Assembly: GCA_030528885.1 (NCBI GenBank)
Contig: JAUMXY010000024.1
Span: 1 to 43,536, forward strand
Source: Bacteroidales bacterium
GTDB lineage: Bacteria; Bacteroidota; Bacteroidia; Bacteroidales; Bacteroidaceae
DNA: 43,536 bases
Direction of reading: 5' to 3'
A program made the position numbers and the translations under genes. Shown here in pieces: positions 1 through 8,780 of the stretch (positions are counted from its first letter, which is position 1; each line of letters begins with the position of its first letter). The notes beneath the pieces were generated by a model, which saw nothing but the letters and a program-made list of their open reading frames with translations, was not told the DNA's origin and made no database searches.

Positions 1-34
1 CTCACCACTTTTGAGGTACTGGAAGAGCCGTTTT

Positions 35-2797
35 TTAGGTCTTGGAGTTACTCATTTTCTCATACAGCTTGAAAAGGCATTCCAGTCGTGCCTCATCGTT
101 GGCGAAGGGATAACCAGGGTAGCAACTCTCCACTATATCGTCCAGCCGTTCATGTGCTTCTCGCAAATCTTGCGGCATCTTGTCGGGGTCGTAGAGGTCT
201 GCCAAGGTTTTGTCGGGATAGAACTCGCGAGTCACTAACACATTCTCTGCCGCTTCCTCTATCTCGGCTTTCTTTTGCGGGGAGATGGTGGGGAAGGGGA
301 AGGTGTTGTAGCAGAGAGTGTTGGAATATCGAATACTAGTTCCTAAATATCCACCAACAGTTTTTGTCCAAATCATATGCATTAAACTAGTCACTACTCC
401 GAATAGCCAAACAGGTGCATTATAGATTGCAAAAGAAGAGTCTGCAACAACACTATTTTCTGGTAAATAGCCAAAAGGTATATATTTTCTATCTGTAGCT
501 GTATGTCTTGGAATAATTATACACTCTGTATCCTCAAATCTGCATTCTGCAAAACGATAAGGAAAATTTGCATCTTCTTGTGTTGCTTTCTTCTTGCTAT
601 TCATACGCATCTTATAGACTTTGAGTACTCTTTCCTTTATGCTTGGTATACAGAGTGCCTCATTTTTCATGTTGTCTGAAATCCATAAACAATAGCGTTT
701 CTTACCATTAATATAATCCTCTGCACCAACATAATTGTAGATGAACCTTTCTGTTCTTCTGTCCTTAGTGATTAGTTCATCTTTCTCATAAGCATCAAGT
801 ATTAAGTTCCCACCATCGGCAGGTTTACTACCATAGTCCATAGACGGCAGGTTTGAAATACTTTTTCTTTCTTTCTTGATAATAATATTGTTATCGGATA
901 ACTGTAAGTAAGGTGTTATTCTTTTACCTGTTTTAATTTCTGTTTCTGTATATAATTTAGCCTGTTCTGTCTCGCTTTCATTAGCAATGCCGATGATAAC
1001 ACAAAATACATGAGCTTTGTTCTTGGCATTATTGTTCCATCTAAAGCCCGAATATGCGAAATTCAAGCATATTTGTTTATTTATCAATACATCCCATAAT
1101 AGAGCAACTTGCTCTCCTTGACAAATTGATTTTGTCGAAACAAATGCACACATAGCTTTGGTTCCTTTAATATAAGTGCTACCTAGGTAAAACCAACATG
1201 CTATATAATCAAGATTCGGCCATCCTTTTATATCTCTAAAGACATTCTCCATATCCCGCTTTTGTTTTTCATCTTGTAATGAAGCACCCAAATACGGAGG
1301 ATTTCCAAACACAAAAACCTCTTCCTCTGGTGTATGTGGACAAACCGCATTCCAATCCAAGCGACAAGCATTGCCACAAACGATTTGGGTGATGTTCTTG
1401 AGGGGAAGGGCTTTGGTGTTTACGCCAAAGTTCTCATTGAGTTTTGTGTTCATCTGGTGTTCGGCCAGCCATAGGGAGAGCATCGCCACCTCGTGTGGGA
1501 AGTCCAAGAGTTCGATGCCATAGAACTGGTTGAGCGTGATAACACTGTTATCTACAAAAAGCAATTCCCCCTGAGGAGTACACTTCTGCATCAAGCGAAG
1601 GATGTCCATTTCCAAGAAGCGCAGACTTTTATAGGTAATAATCAAGAAGTTTCCACTGCCACAAGCTGGGTCAAAAAACTTCATTTGGCTCATGCGTTTC
1701 AACAAGGCATTACCCTTCTTCTTTACCGATTTCAAGTCTTCGTAGAACAGTTTTTGGCCTAAAACTCCAATTTGAAGCATCTGCTTGTGCTGCTCGTAAA
1801 AGCCGTTCAACTTGTTATATTCCTCTCGCAAGTCATCAAGGAACAACGGGTTAATCACTTTCATGATGTTGGGCACACTTGTGTAGTGCATACCCTGATT
1901 GGCGCGTTCCTCAGGGTTGACTACTGCCTGAATCATGGAGCCGAAGATATCGGGGTTGATGTCCTTCCAATCCAGTTCGCCACACTCGATGATGAGGCGG
2001 CGCGCTTTCTGTCCCATGCGTGGAATCTGGATGTGCTTGGAGAATAAACCGCCGTTCACATAAGGGAACTGCTTCACAATGCTGGGAGTCTCCATGCGGC
2101 GCACGGAGAGGTCCATCACGTTGAAAGTGTGGTCGAGATAGTCGGAGAGGTCGCTGCCGTCTTCCTTGGTATAGCGAATAATGGAAGACGTGAAAAGATT
2201 TTCTTCGAAGATGCCTGTGTCTTCGGCAAAGAAGCAGAAGAGCAACCGAGTGATGAAGATGTTGAGGTCGTGCAGGTCGTCGTCACCACGAAAATCGTTG
2301 TAGGCACGCAGTTCATCGTGCAGTTTTGCCAACTTCTCAGCCGCCTTCACATCAGCAGGGCTTTCCTCTACATTGTGTACTCGTTCCACGCCCATGATGG
2401 GATAGAAGAAAGCGAAGTCGCATGAGAGGCGGTCGAGACGGTTCTCGTAGGTGTCGTGCTCGCGCAGGTCGTAGGCGAGCAGCACCTCTCCGTCGCTCAC
2501 CGCCACAATCTTGGGTGCGGCTTTCAGCACTTGCGGGTCAGCTTTCAGCTGTTCTAAAGTGTTGGATAGCTGTTGGGATGTGGTGGATTGAAAACAAAAT
2601 AAACCTTTGATGAGCAAGCCATCCGAAAAGGTCTTCATGATGCTCTTGCCCTCCTTGTAACGCATAATGTCACGCTCACTCTTGCCAAAGGAGAATAGCA
2701 GCCGATAACCTACTTCGCTGGCAGGTACACGTCCATCATGGAACACTCGCAAGCGTTCCTCTATCTCCCTATAGCCAAGTTGTATTTTCTTTGCCAT
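35..2797 (-). CDS. MmeI/type IIL-like DNA methyltransferase, nuclease motif apparently degraded
   Basis: Predicted S-adenosylmethionine-dependent DNA adenine methyltransferase of the large single-chain MmeI/type IIL kind. The length of 920 aa is close to that of MmeI-type enzymes. Visible motifs are HYTS followed by a PLFLDDL-like segment (residues 304-322), SAM motif I DPACGSGNF (376-384) and catalytic motif IV NPPY (499-502). A target-recognition region and a C-terminal domain should follow. MmeI-type proteins carry a D-X9-EXK nuclease motif near residue 70. Here the matching stretch (about residues 57-75, DGLLIKG then LFCFQSTT) has Asp59 but no Glu or Lys at the expected places, so cleavage activity is doubtful. 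The gene has its own predicted promoter and a leader of about 290 nt with a long palindrome. The ATG at 2797 is the first in frame. The family call is by motif and length; the loss of nuclease is inference. Confidence 0.8.
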   Translation of the reverse strand: MAKKIQLGYREIEERLRVFHDGRVPASEVGYRLLFSFGKSERDIMRYKEGKSIMKTFSDGLLIKGLFCFQSTTSQQLSNTLEQLKADPQVLKAAPKIVAVSDGEVLLAYDLREHDTYENRLDRLSCDFAFFYPIMGVERVHNVEESPADVKAAEKLAKLHDELRAYNDFRGDDDLHDLNIFITRLLFCFFAEDTGIFEENLFTSSIIRYTKEDGSDLSDYLDHTFNVMDLSVRRMETPSIVKQFPYVNGGLFSKHIQIPRMGQKARRLIIECGELDWKDINPDIFGSMIQAVVNPEERANQGMHYTSVPNIMKVINPLFLDDLREEYNKLNGFYEQHKQMLQIGVLGQKLFYEDLKSVKKKGNALLKRMSQMKFFDPACGSGNFLIITYKSLRFLEMDILRLMQKCTPQGELLFVDNSVITLNQFYGIELLDFPHEVAMLSLWLAEHQMNTKLNENFGVNTKALPLKNITQIVCGNACRLDWNAVCPHTPEEEVFVFGNPPYLGASLQDEKQKRDMENVFRDIKGWPNLDYIACWFYLGSTYIKGTKAMCAFVSTKSICQGEQVALLWDVLINKQICLNFAYSGFRWNNNAKNKAHVFCVIIGIANESETEQAKLYTETEIKTGKRITPYLQLSDNNIIIKKERKSISNLPSMDYGSKPADGGNLILDAYEKDELITKDRRTERFIYNYVGAEDYINGKKRYCLWISDNMKNEALCIPSIKERVLKVYKMRMNSKKKATQEDANFPYRFAECRFEDTECIIIPRHTATDRKYIPFGYLPENSVVADSSFAIYNAPVWLFGVVTSLMHMIWTKTVGGYLGTSIRYSNTLCYNTFPFPTISPQKKAEIEEAAENVLVTREFYPDKTLADLYDPDKMPQDLREAHERLDDIVESCYPGYPFANDEARLECLFKLYEKMSNSKT

Positions 2798-2826
2798 AGG
2801 CGCAGCCTTCTGTTTTTTGCAGAAGC

Positions 2827-2936
2827 ACTTATCGGTAGTAGACGGGCAAAAATGGCGGGACCTCTATATACAGAAAAAGCGTGAACGCTCATCAGAATAT
2901 AGAGGCCGTCAGAATTGCCCGTAACACTTGATAAGT
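2827..2936. repeat. 110-nt imperfect palindrome in the leader of the methyltransferase gene
   Basis: Four nested arm pairs share one centre: ACTTATC (2827-2833) with GATAAGT (2930-2936), ACGGGCAA (2842-2849) with TTGCCCGT (2915-2922), CCTCTATAT (2861-2869) with ATATAGAGG (2897-2905), and AGCG/CGCT around a TGAA loop (2878-2889). It lies between the predicted promoter at 3095-3125 and the start codon at 2797, so it would be transcribed as a long stem-loop. Confidence 0.7.
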
Positions 2937-3094
2937 CATGTCCACGCCTAAAGACGCAGACATTAACAACTTATTCTCCAGTGTTACTATATTGAAATTT
3001 CTGACGTTTCTATATTCACCGAATAACTGCTAATGCTGTTATACATTTCCAATAAGGGGTTGCCGCTTTCCGCTGAAAGGTGGCAACTCAAAGG

Positions 3095-3125
3095 CAAATG
3101 TAGCTATTTATTTTAAGAGAACAAA
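3095..3125 (-). promoter_or_regulatory. predicted promoter of the MmeI-like gene
   Basis: Read on the minus strand, TTTG (3125-3122) is followed after 19 nt by TACATTTG (3102-3095), matching the Bacteroidetes TTTG / TAnnTTTG promoter pattern. It would give a leader of roughly 290 nt. It lies downstream of the pheS terminator, supporting independent transcription. Confidence 0.5.
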
Positions 3126-3221
3126 GAGAATAGGGACTTTTTCAGGGAAAAGGAAGCTTTTGAGTTGGTTGGTTCTTGTTGTTTTTTAGTTATGAGGTTC
3201 TTTGGGACGGTTTTAAAAGAG

Positions 3222-3250
3222 AAGAGGCGCATCCGATGGATGCACCTCTT
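3222..3250 (-). terminator. terminator of pheS
   Basis: A 13-bp stem with one mismatch (3222-3234 with 3238-3250) and a 3-nt loop is followed on the minus strand by CTCTTTTAAAA. It starts 24 nt after the pheS stop codon. Confidence 0.75.
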
Positions 3251-3274
3251 ATAATAGATGAAACGGGTGTCTTT

Positions 3275-4294
3275 TTAGTTGGCAGCCTCGAACTCTTTCA
3301 AGAAACGTACGTCGTTTTCGGAGAAGAGGCGGAGGTCTTTCACCTGATATTTGAGGTTGGTGATGCGCTCGATGCCCATACCAAATGCATAGCCTTTGTA
3401 CTTGGTGGAGTCGATGCCATTTGCTTCGAGAACATTGGGGTGTACCATGCCGCAGCCAAGAATCTCAAGCCATCCTGAGCCTTTGCACATGTTGCATCCC
3501 TTGCCTTTGCAGAGGGTGCAGGAAACGTCCATTTCTGCACTTGGTTCTGTGAATGGGAAGTAGGAAGGGCGGAGACGGATCTGTGTGTCTTCGCCGAACA
3601 TTTCTTTGGCAAAGAGGAGAAGTACCTGCTTGAGGTCGGTGAAAGAGACTTGCTCATCTACGTAGAGCCCTTCTACCTGATGGAAGAAGCAGTGCGCGCG
3701 TGCAGAGATGGCCTCGTTTCTGTACACGCGTCCGGGGCAGAGCACTCGGATGGGTGGCTGCTGCTTTTCCATCACTCGCGCCTGCACAGAGCTTGTGTGG
3801 GTGCGGAGGATGATGTCGGGGTGTGACTCGACAAAGAAGGTGTCTTGCATGTCACGTGCTGGATGGTCGTCGGCGAAGTTCATGGACGAGAACACATGCC
3901 AGTCGTCTTCAACTTCTGGTCCTTCGGCAAGTGAAAAGCCGAGGCGTGAGAATATGTCGATGATTTCGTTCTTTACGATAGTGAGCGGATGGCGTGTGCC
4001 AAGGCCTATAGGGTAGGCGGTGCGAGTGATGTCGAGATGGTCGGCTTCGGTCTCTTGCACTGAGAAGTTGTCGCGAAGGGCGTTGATTTTCTCTTGCGCT
4101 TTGTTTTTAAGTTCGTTGATTTTTATGCCGATTTCTTTCTTTTGGTCAGCAGGCACATTGCGGAAGTCTGCCATCAAGGCTGTGATGGCGCCTTTCTTGC
4201 TCAGATATTTGATGCGAAGCTGCTCAATCTCTTCGGCTGAATGTGCCTCAAGACTTTCAACTTCTTGGAGTAAACTTTGAATTTTTTCTAACAT
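3275..4294 (-). CDS. pheS: phenylalanine--tRNA ligase alpha subunit
   Basis: Catalytic alpha subunit of the (alpha-beta)2 cytoplasmic phenylalanyl-tRNA synthetase; it charges tRNA-Phe with phenylalanine using ATP. The 339-aa length is normal. Residues 1-85 form the N-terminal coiled-coil tRNA-binding arm. The class II catalytic core shows FFHQVEGLYVD (203-213), FPFTEPSAEMDV (246-257), GMVHPNVL (282-289) and the motif 3 FGMGIERI (304-311). A CTLCKGKGCNMCKGSGW insertion with four cysteines sits between motifs. An upstream in-frame ATG at 4324 exists, but the -7 box TACCTTTG lies at 4329-4322, so transcription should start inside that extension and the ATG at 4294 is chosen. pheT is not adjacent, as is common in this group. 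A clear terminator follows. Confidence 0.97.
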   Translation of the reverse strand: MLEKIQSLLQEVESLEAHSAEEIEQLRIKYLSKKGAITALMADFRNVPADQKKEIGIKINELKNKAQEKINALRDNFSVQETEADHLDITRTAYPIGLGTRHPLTIVKNEIIDIFSRLGFSLAEGPEVEDDWHVFSSMNFADDHPARDMQDTFFVESHPDIILRTHTSSVQARVMEKQQPPIRVLCPGRVYRNEAISARAHCFFHQVEGLYVDEQVSFTDLKQVLLLFAKEMFGEDTQIRLRPSYFPFTEPSAEMDVSCTLCKGKGCNMCKGSGWLEILGCGMVHPNVLEANGIDSTKYKGYAFGMGIERITNLKYQVKDLRLFSENDVRFLKEFEAAN

Positions 4295-4321
4295 GTTTGA
4301 TGTCTTTTTGGATAATTGTTG

Positions 4322-4329
4322 CAAAGGTA
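4322..4329 (-). promoter_or_regulatory. -7 box of pheS
   Basis: TACCTTTG on the minus strand, 28 nt before the chosen pheS start. It argues against the longer reading frame that begins at 4324. Confidence 0.55.
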
Positions 4330-4398
4330 CGATTAAGTGAGAGAAAAACCAAATTTATTTGGGTTTTTCCGAGCGTGAGTGCTTTTGATGCAATCTGT

Positions 4399-4519
4399 GG
4401 TAGTAAAAAACAAGATTTAGGAATTAGGAATGGGGTTTTGTTGCTTTTCTGATGAAAAAACACGTAAAGCGATAAATTATTCTTGAATCCTAATTCCTAA
4501 TTCCTAATTCTTTACTACC
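4399..4519. repeat. AT-rich inverted repeat with TTAGGAA/TTCCTAA units
   Basis: GGTAGTAAA (4399-4407) and TTTACTACC (4511-4519) form outer arms. Inside them AGGAATTAGGAAT-type units (4414-4431) face three tandem CCTAATT-type units (4485-4510), with a 15-base perfect complement between the blocks. The right arm overlaps the promoter of the following gene. TGCAAT occurs just outside both ends (4389-4394 and 4522-4527), which may be chance. Confidence 0.55.
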
Positions 4520-4523
4520 TTTG
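4516..4523 (+). promoter_or_regulatory. -7 box of the lipoprotein-murB operon
   Basis: TACCTTTG. Transcription would begin near 4530, so the ATG at 4549 is a better start for the next gene than the in-frame ATG at 4531. Confidence 0.55.
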
Positions 4524-4548
4524 CAATGTATTGTGTAACGACTGTTAT

Positions 4549-5397
4549 ATGAGAAAAGGTTTTGTTTTATTGATGGCATTGGTCGGTCTCGCGATGTCGT
4601 GTGGCGACAGAAACATGAACAATGCTTTTGAGTCTGATGTGGAGGATGGAGAGGATTCTATCGAAGCATTTGTTGGCGATACGCTTCATCTCTTTGATGA
4701 GGAGATGCCTCCTGTTGCAGCAGATGAGCTTTTTGACGACTTTTTCTTTAATTTCATAGACGATGCGCGATACCGTCTTCGCCGGATAGCCTTCCCACTG
4801 CAATGCGGTGAGGGAGAGGTTGAGGAGAAGCATTTTCTTTCTAAGGGAGAGTGGCAGGAGCTCGACCCGTTTGGCGAGAATATGTTTCATTTCGTTATTT
4901 ATGAACGGGAACAGGACTTGGAGCTTTTGAAGGACACGGCTGTCGGCAGTGTCTGCGTGGAGCGGATTTTCTTGCGGCAAGGACGGTTGGAAATGTTTGA
5001 GTTCAATCGAATTGCTGGCAAGTGGATGCTTACAGGAATGCACGAGGAAAATATGCTAAATACGCCAAACGGAGATTTCCTGAGGTTTTATGCTCGTTTC
5101 GTAACCGACAGCCTTTTCCAGCGTGAGTCATTGGCTTCTCCTGTCAAAGTGATTCTGACTGCGATTGATGAAGAAGAGGAAGCACAAGAGGAGTTTGTCA
5201 CGAAAGACGAATGGTTTGAAATGCAGGATAACACGCCATTGTTTAATGATGTGCTGATGAATATAGATTACGGGCAGACGTGTATTAGTCAGAACAGAAA
5301 GACGCTGATGCTTGAGGGAGTTAGCAATGGATTGCAGATGAAATTTAGGTTTAACAAGCAGGAGGATGAGTGGATGCTGATGGAGGTGGAGTATTAA
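4549..5397 (+). CDS. probable lipoprotein, DUF4348-like, with two repeated halves
   Basis: Function unknown. The chosen start gives 282 aa beginning with a short hydrophobic leader ending in LAMSC at Cys18, followed by Gly-Asp, which suits a lipoprotein signal although the -3 position is not ideal. The mature protein is acidic and seems to hold two copies of one fold: about residues 62-165 ([20 protein letters not shown], then a KGEWQEL motif) and about 176-282 ([20 protein letters not shown], then TKDEWFEM). This resembles the Bacteroidetes DUF4348 family as I remember it; a domain search would settle it. It heads an operon with murB (17-nt gap) and the metallo-hydrolase. The upstream in-frame ATG at 4531 is rejected because it coincides with the predicted transcription start. 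Confidence 0.7.
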   Translation: MRKGFVLLMALVGLAMSCGDRNMNNAFESDVEDGEDSIEAFVGDTLHLFDEEMPPVAADELFDDFFFNFIDDARYRLRRIAFPLQCGEGEVEEKHFLSKGEWQELDPFGENMFHFVIYEREQDLELLKDTAVGSVCVERIFLRQGRLEMFEFNRIAGKWMLTGMHEENMLNTPNGDFLRFYARFVTDSLFQRESLASPVKVILTAIDEEEEAQEEFVTKDEWFEMQDNTPLFNDVLMNIDYGQTCISQNRKTLMLEGVSNGLQMKFRFNKQEDEWMLMEVEY

Positions 5398-5413
5398 AGA
5401 AAGGGATGAGGGT

Positions 5414-6409
5414 ATGATAAAAAAAGATAATTATAGCTTGCTGAGTCATAACACTTTCGGCATAGATGTGAATGCTAAGGTTTATGTTGAATATGATAGC
5501 GAAGAGGAATTGATGGCTGTCCTTCCCTCGTTAAAGGGGAATCTGTTGCATATTGGCGGCGGAAGCAATTTGCTGTTTAGGAAAGACTATGAAGGAACAG
5601 TGCTGCATAGCGCTATTAAGGGGATTGAGGTTGTAGAAGAACATGATGGTGATGTGCTCGTTCGAGTTGGTGCAGGAGTGGTATGGGATGAATTTGTAGA
5701 ATGGGCTGTAGAACGAGGTTATGGAGGTGCAGAAAATCTGTCGCTTATACCAGGTGAGGTGGGGGCGAGCGCAGTTCAGAACATTGGGGCGTATGGCGCA
5801 GAAGTGAAGGATATCATTGTTCTAGTGGAGACAGTCCATTTGCAAAGTGGCGAGAAACGTTGCTTCAAGGTCGATGAATGCGGCTATGCCTATCGGCAAA
5901 GTGTTTTCAAGAATGAACTGAAGGGGCAATATGCGGTTACTTATGTCACTTACAGATTGTCTGTCCATCCAGTCTTGAAACTTGAATATGGAAACATGAA
6001 GGATTTGGCATGCCGAGAGAAAGTTACAGTGGCTGATGTGCGCCAATTCATTATAGAGGCAAGGAATGCTAAACTGCCAGATCCTAAGGTTCTGGGCAAT
6101 GCTGGGAGTTTCTTTATGAATCCAGTGGTGACCAAAGAGAAGTTTTTGGCTGTTCTGGAAGAGTATCCACAAATGCCTTTCTATGAAGTGGAAGGAGGCG
6201 TGAAGATTCCCGCTGGATGGATGATAGAGCAATGTGGCTGGAAAGGAAAGTCGCTCGGCAGAGCCGCAGTACACGATAAGCAAGCGCTAGTGTTGGTTAA
6301 CCTCGGTGGGGCATCCAGCGAGGAGATTGTAACGCTTTGCGATGCAATCTGTAAGGATGTTAGGGAACGTTTTGGCATTGACATTCACCCAGAAGTGAAT
6401 GTGATATGA
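5414..6409 (+). CDS. murB: UDP-N-acetylenolpyruvoylglucosamine reductase
   Basis: FAD- and NADPH-dependent reductase that converts UDP-GlcNAc-enolpyruvate to UDP-MurNAc, the second committed step of peptidoglycan precursor synthesis in the cytoplasm. It has 331 aa, matching the type I (E. coli-like) form. The FAD-binding segment GGGSNLLF is at residues 48-55, [17 protein letters not shown] at about 112-128, and the catalytic serine lies in [10 protein letters not shown] (Ser232), which protonates the product. The C-terminal PEVNVI carries the usual catalytic Glu. It lies second in a three-gene operon, 17 nt after the lipoprotein gene and 28 nt before the metallo-hydrolase gene, away from other mur genes. 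Confidence 0.96.
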   Translation: MIKKDNYSLLSHNTFGIDVNAKVYVEYDSEEELMAVLPSLKGNLLHIGGGSNLLFRKDYEGTVLHSAIKGIEVVEEHDGDVLVRVGAGVVWDEFVEWAVERGYGGAENLSLIPGEVGASAVQNIGAYGAEVKDIIVLVETVHLQSGEKRCFKVDECGYAYRQSVFKNELKGQYAVTYVTYRLSVHPVLKLEYGNMKDLACREKVTVADVRQFIIEARNAKLPDPKVLGNAGSFFMNPVVTKEKFLAVLEEYPQMPFYEVEGGVKIPAGWMIEQCGWKGKSLGRAAVHDKQALVLVNLGGASSEEIVTLCDAICKDVRERFGIDIHPEVNVI

Positions 6410-6437
6410 TACTAAAATTTAAGCAATTTAGAGGAGC

Positions 6438-7307
6438 ATGAAAATCACGATACTTGGCAGCGGAACCTCTTGTGGAGTACCGCAGATAGGATGTCTTTGC
6501 GAAGTCTGCACTTCAAGGAATCCGAAAGATAAACGTTTAAGATGTTCTGTCTTGATAGAAGAGAAAGGGAAGAGCATCTTGATAGATTGCGGTCCTGATT
6601 TTCGGGAACAGGTGTTGCGTGTGGGATTCCGTCCGTTAGATGCAGTTTTTATCACCCATGAACATTACGATCATGTTGGTGGCTTGGATGACCTTCGCCC
6701 TTATAGCATATGGGGCGATGTCAATGTGTATGCAGAGAAATTCTGTGCCGACCATTTGATGGAGCGCATTCCATACTGCTTCACTCCGCCAGAGAAACGC
6801 TATCCGGGAGTCCCGGCTATTAATCTTAGGGTGATTGAACCACACAAGCCTGTTATTGTCAATAGAGAGGAAAAAGCGCAGGTGCCATCGGAATATCTCG
6901 AGGATGCTTTGAAAATGGATTTACATCTGGCAACTGACTATGAAAAGGGACTGGATGCTGAAGAGCAGGGGGTAGAGGTGATGCCTATACGTGTGATGCA
7001 TGGAAAGCTTCCCATAGTAGGTTACAGGATTGGAACATTTGCTTATATTACAGACATGAAGACGATTCCTGATGAAGAACTTGAGTATCTGCAAGGCATT
7101 GAGTATCTCATCGTGAATGGTCTGCGCCATAAAACGCACCCAAGCCATCAGACGATAGAGGATGCCATTGAGTTCGCTCGGCAGCTGAAAGTGAAAGGAG
7201 TTTGGCTGGTTCACATGAGCCATCACATCAAGCCTCATGATGAAGAAGAGAAGCTTCTCCCTGAGGGCGTCCACTTGGCATACGATGGTGAAGTGATAGA
7301 GTTCTGA
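6438..7307 (+). CDS. MBL-fold metallo-hydrolase, PhnP-like
   Basis: Metallo-beta-lactamase-fold phosphodiesterase-like protein of 289 aa. The N-terminus shows the PhnP-type signature GSGTSCGVPQIGCLCEVC with three cysteines that probably bind a structural zinc. The catalytic metal site is HEHYDH at residues 74-79, followed by GGLDDLRP. Later His and Asp ligands lie in MHGKLP, YITDMK and HMSHH. PhnP itself hydrolyses 5-phosphoribosyl 1,2-cyclic phosphate in phosphonate degradation, but no phn genes are nearby, so the substrate here is unknown and may be another cyclic phosphodiester. It is the last gene of the murB operon and is followed by a strong terminator. Confidence 0.88.
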   Translation: MKITILGSGTSCGVPQIGCLCEVCTSRNPKDKRLRCSVLIEEKGKSILIDCGPDFREQVLRVGFRPLDAVFITHEHYDHVGGLDDLRPYSIWGDVNVYAEKFCADHLMERIPYCFTPPEKRYPGVPAINLRVIEPHKPVIVNREEKAQVPSEYLEDALKMDLHLATDYEKGLDAEEQGVEVMPIRVMHGKLPIVGYRIGTFAYITDMKTIPDEELEYLQGIEYLIVNGLRHKTHPSHQTIEDAIEFARQLKVKGVWLVHMSHHIKPHDEEEKLLPEGVHLAYDGEVIEF

Positions 7308-7362
7308 TACATCTGTTGTATAAAGATTTTTAGTATAAGGTTCATTCCATGAACCATAAAGA

Positions 7363-7394
7363 AAGAAGGGCGACCCGCTGAGGTCGCCCTTCTT
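7363..7394. terminator. bidirectional terminator between metallo-hydrolase gene and oadB
   Basis: A perfect 13-bp stem (7363-7375 with 7382-7394) and 6-nt loop sit between two convergent genes. A-rich sequence on the left and TCTTGTTAAT on the right let it work in both directions. A second small hairpin, GGTTCAT/ATGAACC, lies at 7339-7355. Confidence 0.85.
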
Positions 7395-7418
7395 GTTAAT
7401 ATATGATAGGTTTGCTCT

Positions 7419-8681
7419 TTAGAGAGGCATGTTCTGCAAGAAAGAGATGAGAACGCCTGCTGCCACAGCTGAGCCAATAACGCCTGATACGTTAGAAGAC
7501 ATGCAGTAGTTGAGCACGTGGTTCTTGGGGTCGTACTTTGTTGAAATCTCGTTGCAGACACGAGAAGCCATAGGTACGGCGCTCAAGCCTGTTGCGCCAA
7601 TCAGCGGATTAATCTTCTTCTTAGAGAAGCAGTTGGTAATCTTCACCATGTAGATGCCTGATGCGATAGAAAGACCAAATGCGAAGAAACCGCCAATGAC
7701 AATACCGATTGTAGTCCAGTTGAGGAACGCTTGAACAGTCATCGTTGCACCAACGCAAAGACCGAGGAATACTGTAGCCGTGTTCATGATAGAGTTGGAG
7801 ATCGTGTCGAACAGGCGGCTTGTGTCAGAACCAATTTCCTTCAGGAGGTTACCGAACATCAGCATACCGATAAGCGATACTGCTGATGGTACGAGCAGGG
7901 CAACGATTGTAGTAACAGCGATTGGGAAAATAATCTTGATGACCTTTTCGTTCTTAATCTTGTTGCTTGGTGGGAAGAGCTTGTCTTGCTCCTTCATGTT
8001 AATCTTCAGTTCTTTCTCAGAACAAGTAAACTTCACAACAAGTGGAATGATTACTGGAACAAGTGCCATGTATGAGTATGCAGCAATGGCGATTGGAGCC
8101 AAAAGATGCGGAGCCAACTTGATGGTGGTAAAGATGGCTGTTGGACCGTCTGCACCACCGATAATGCCAAGCGATGCTGCTTCTTTAATGTTGAACTGCC
8201 CAGATGCTACAGCAATAATCAGTACTGCGAAAATACCCGTCTGGGCAGCTGCACCAAAGATGGAAAGGCGGAGATTACGCAACATTGGGCCGAAGTCTGT
8301 CAAGGCGCCCACACCCATGAAAATCACAGGTGGAAGGAAACCCGTCTTGATGAGCATGTAATAGAGGAAATTCATCAGTCCAAGGTCATGGGCTATTTGG
8401 GGTAGAGACATTTCCCAAATGTTCTCTGCGAGCACTTTGCCTGAAGCATCAACGATACGTCCTGCTTCGTCAGCCTGATACACACCCATCTCTCCACCTG
8501 GGAAATTCGCTATCAGCACACCGAAAGCGATAGGGATGAGAAGAAGAGGCTCAAAATGCTTCACAATGCCAAGGTACAAGAGTACGAAGGCGAGCAAATA
8601 CATTATAAGGTATGTACCATTTGCATCGATGATATTGCTGAACGCAGTCATCTGGTACACATTATTCAATATTTCTTCCAT
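7419..8681 (-). CDS. oadB: Na+-translocating oxaloacetate decarboxylase beta subunit
   Basis: Integral membrane subunit that decarboxylates carboxybiotin and couples this to sodium export. The 420-aa sequence is almost wholly hydrophobic, with about nine or more membrane segments. The conserved GGADGPTAIF motif is at residues 175-184, with the sodium-binding Asp178, and a second conserved region VCNEISTKYDPKNHVLNYCM lies near the C-terminus. A periplasm-like insertion around residues 60-95 (GVYQADEAGRIVDASGKVL) is longer than in many homologues. It is the last gene of oadG-oadA-oadB, 99 nt after oadA, and ends at a bidirectional terminator. Confidence 0.95.
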   Translation of the reverse strand: MEEILNNVYQMTAFSNIIDANGTYLIMYLLAFVLLYLGIVKHFEPLLLIPIAFGVLIANFPGGEMGVYQADEAGRIVDASGKVLAENIWEMSLPQIAHDLGLMNFLYYMLIKTGFLPPVIFMGVGALTDFGPMLRNLRLSIFGAAAQTGIFAVLIIAVASGQFNIKEAASLGIIGGADGPTAIFTTIKLAPHLLAPIAIAAYSYMALVPVIIPLVVKFTCSEKELKINMKEQDKLFPPSNKIKNEKVIKIIFPIAVTTIVALLVPSAVSLIGMLMFGNLLKEIGSDTSRLFDTISNSIMNTATVFLGLCVGATMTVQAFLNWTTIGIVIGGFFAFGLSIASGIYMVKITNCFSKKKINPLIGATGLSAVPMASRVCNEISTKYDPKNHVLNYCMSSNVSGVIGSAVAAGVLISFLQNMPL

Positions 8682-8780
8682 ATTTTAATACGGTTTTAAG
8701 GTTTGGAGATTTACTGGTGATGCGGTTTGCAGCTGTTCTTTGCTGCATGACCGCATACCGTAAAGCCATCTAACCAAAGT

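Noticed and set aside
4390-4527. TGCAAT on both sides of the CCTAATT repeat as a target-site duplication
   Set aside because: Six bases, offset by 4 and 2 nt from the arms, and TTTGCA is part of the common promoter context; not enough to claim insertion.
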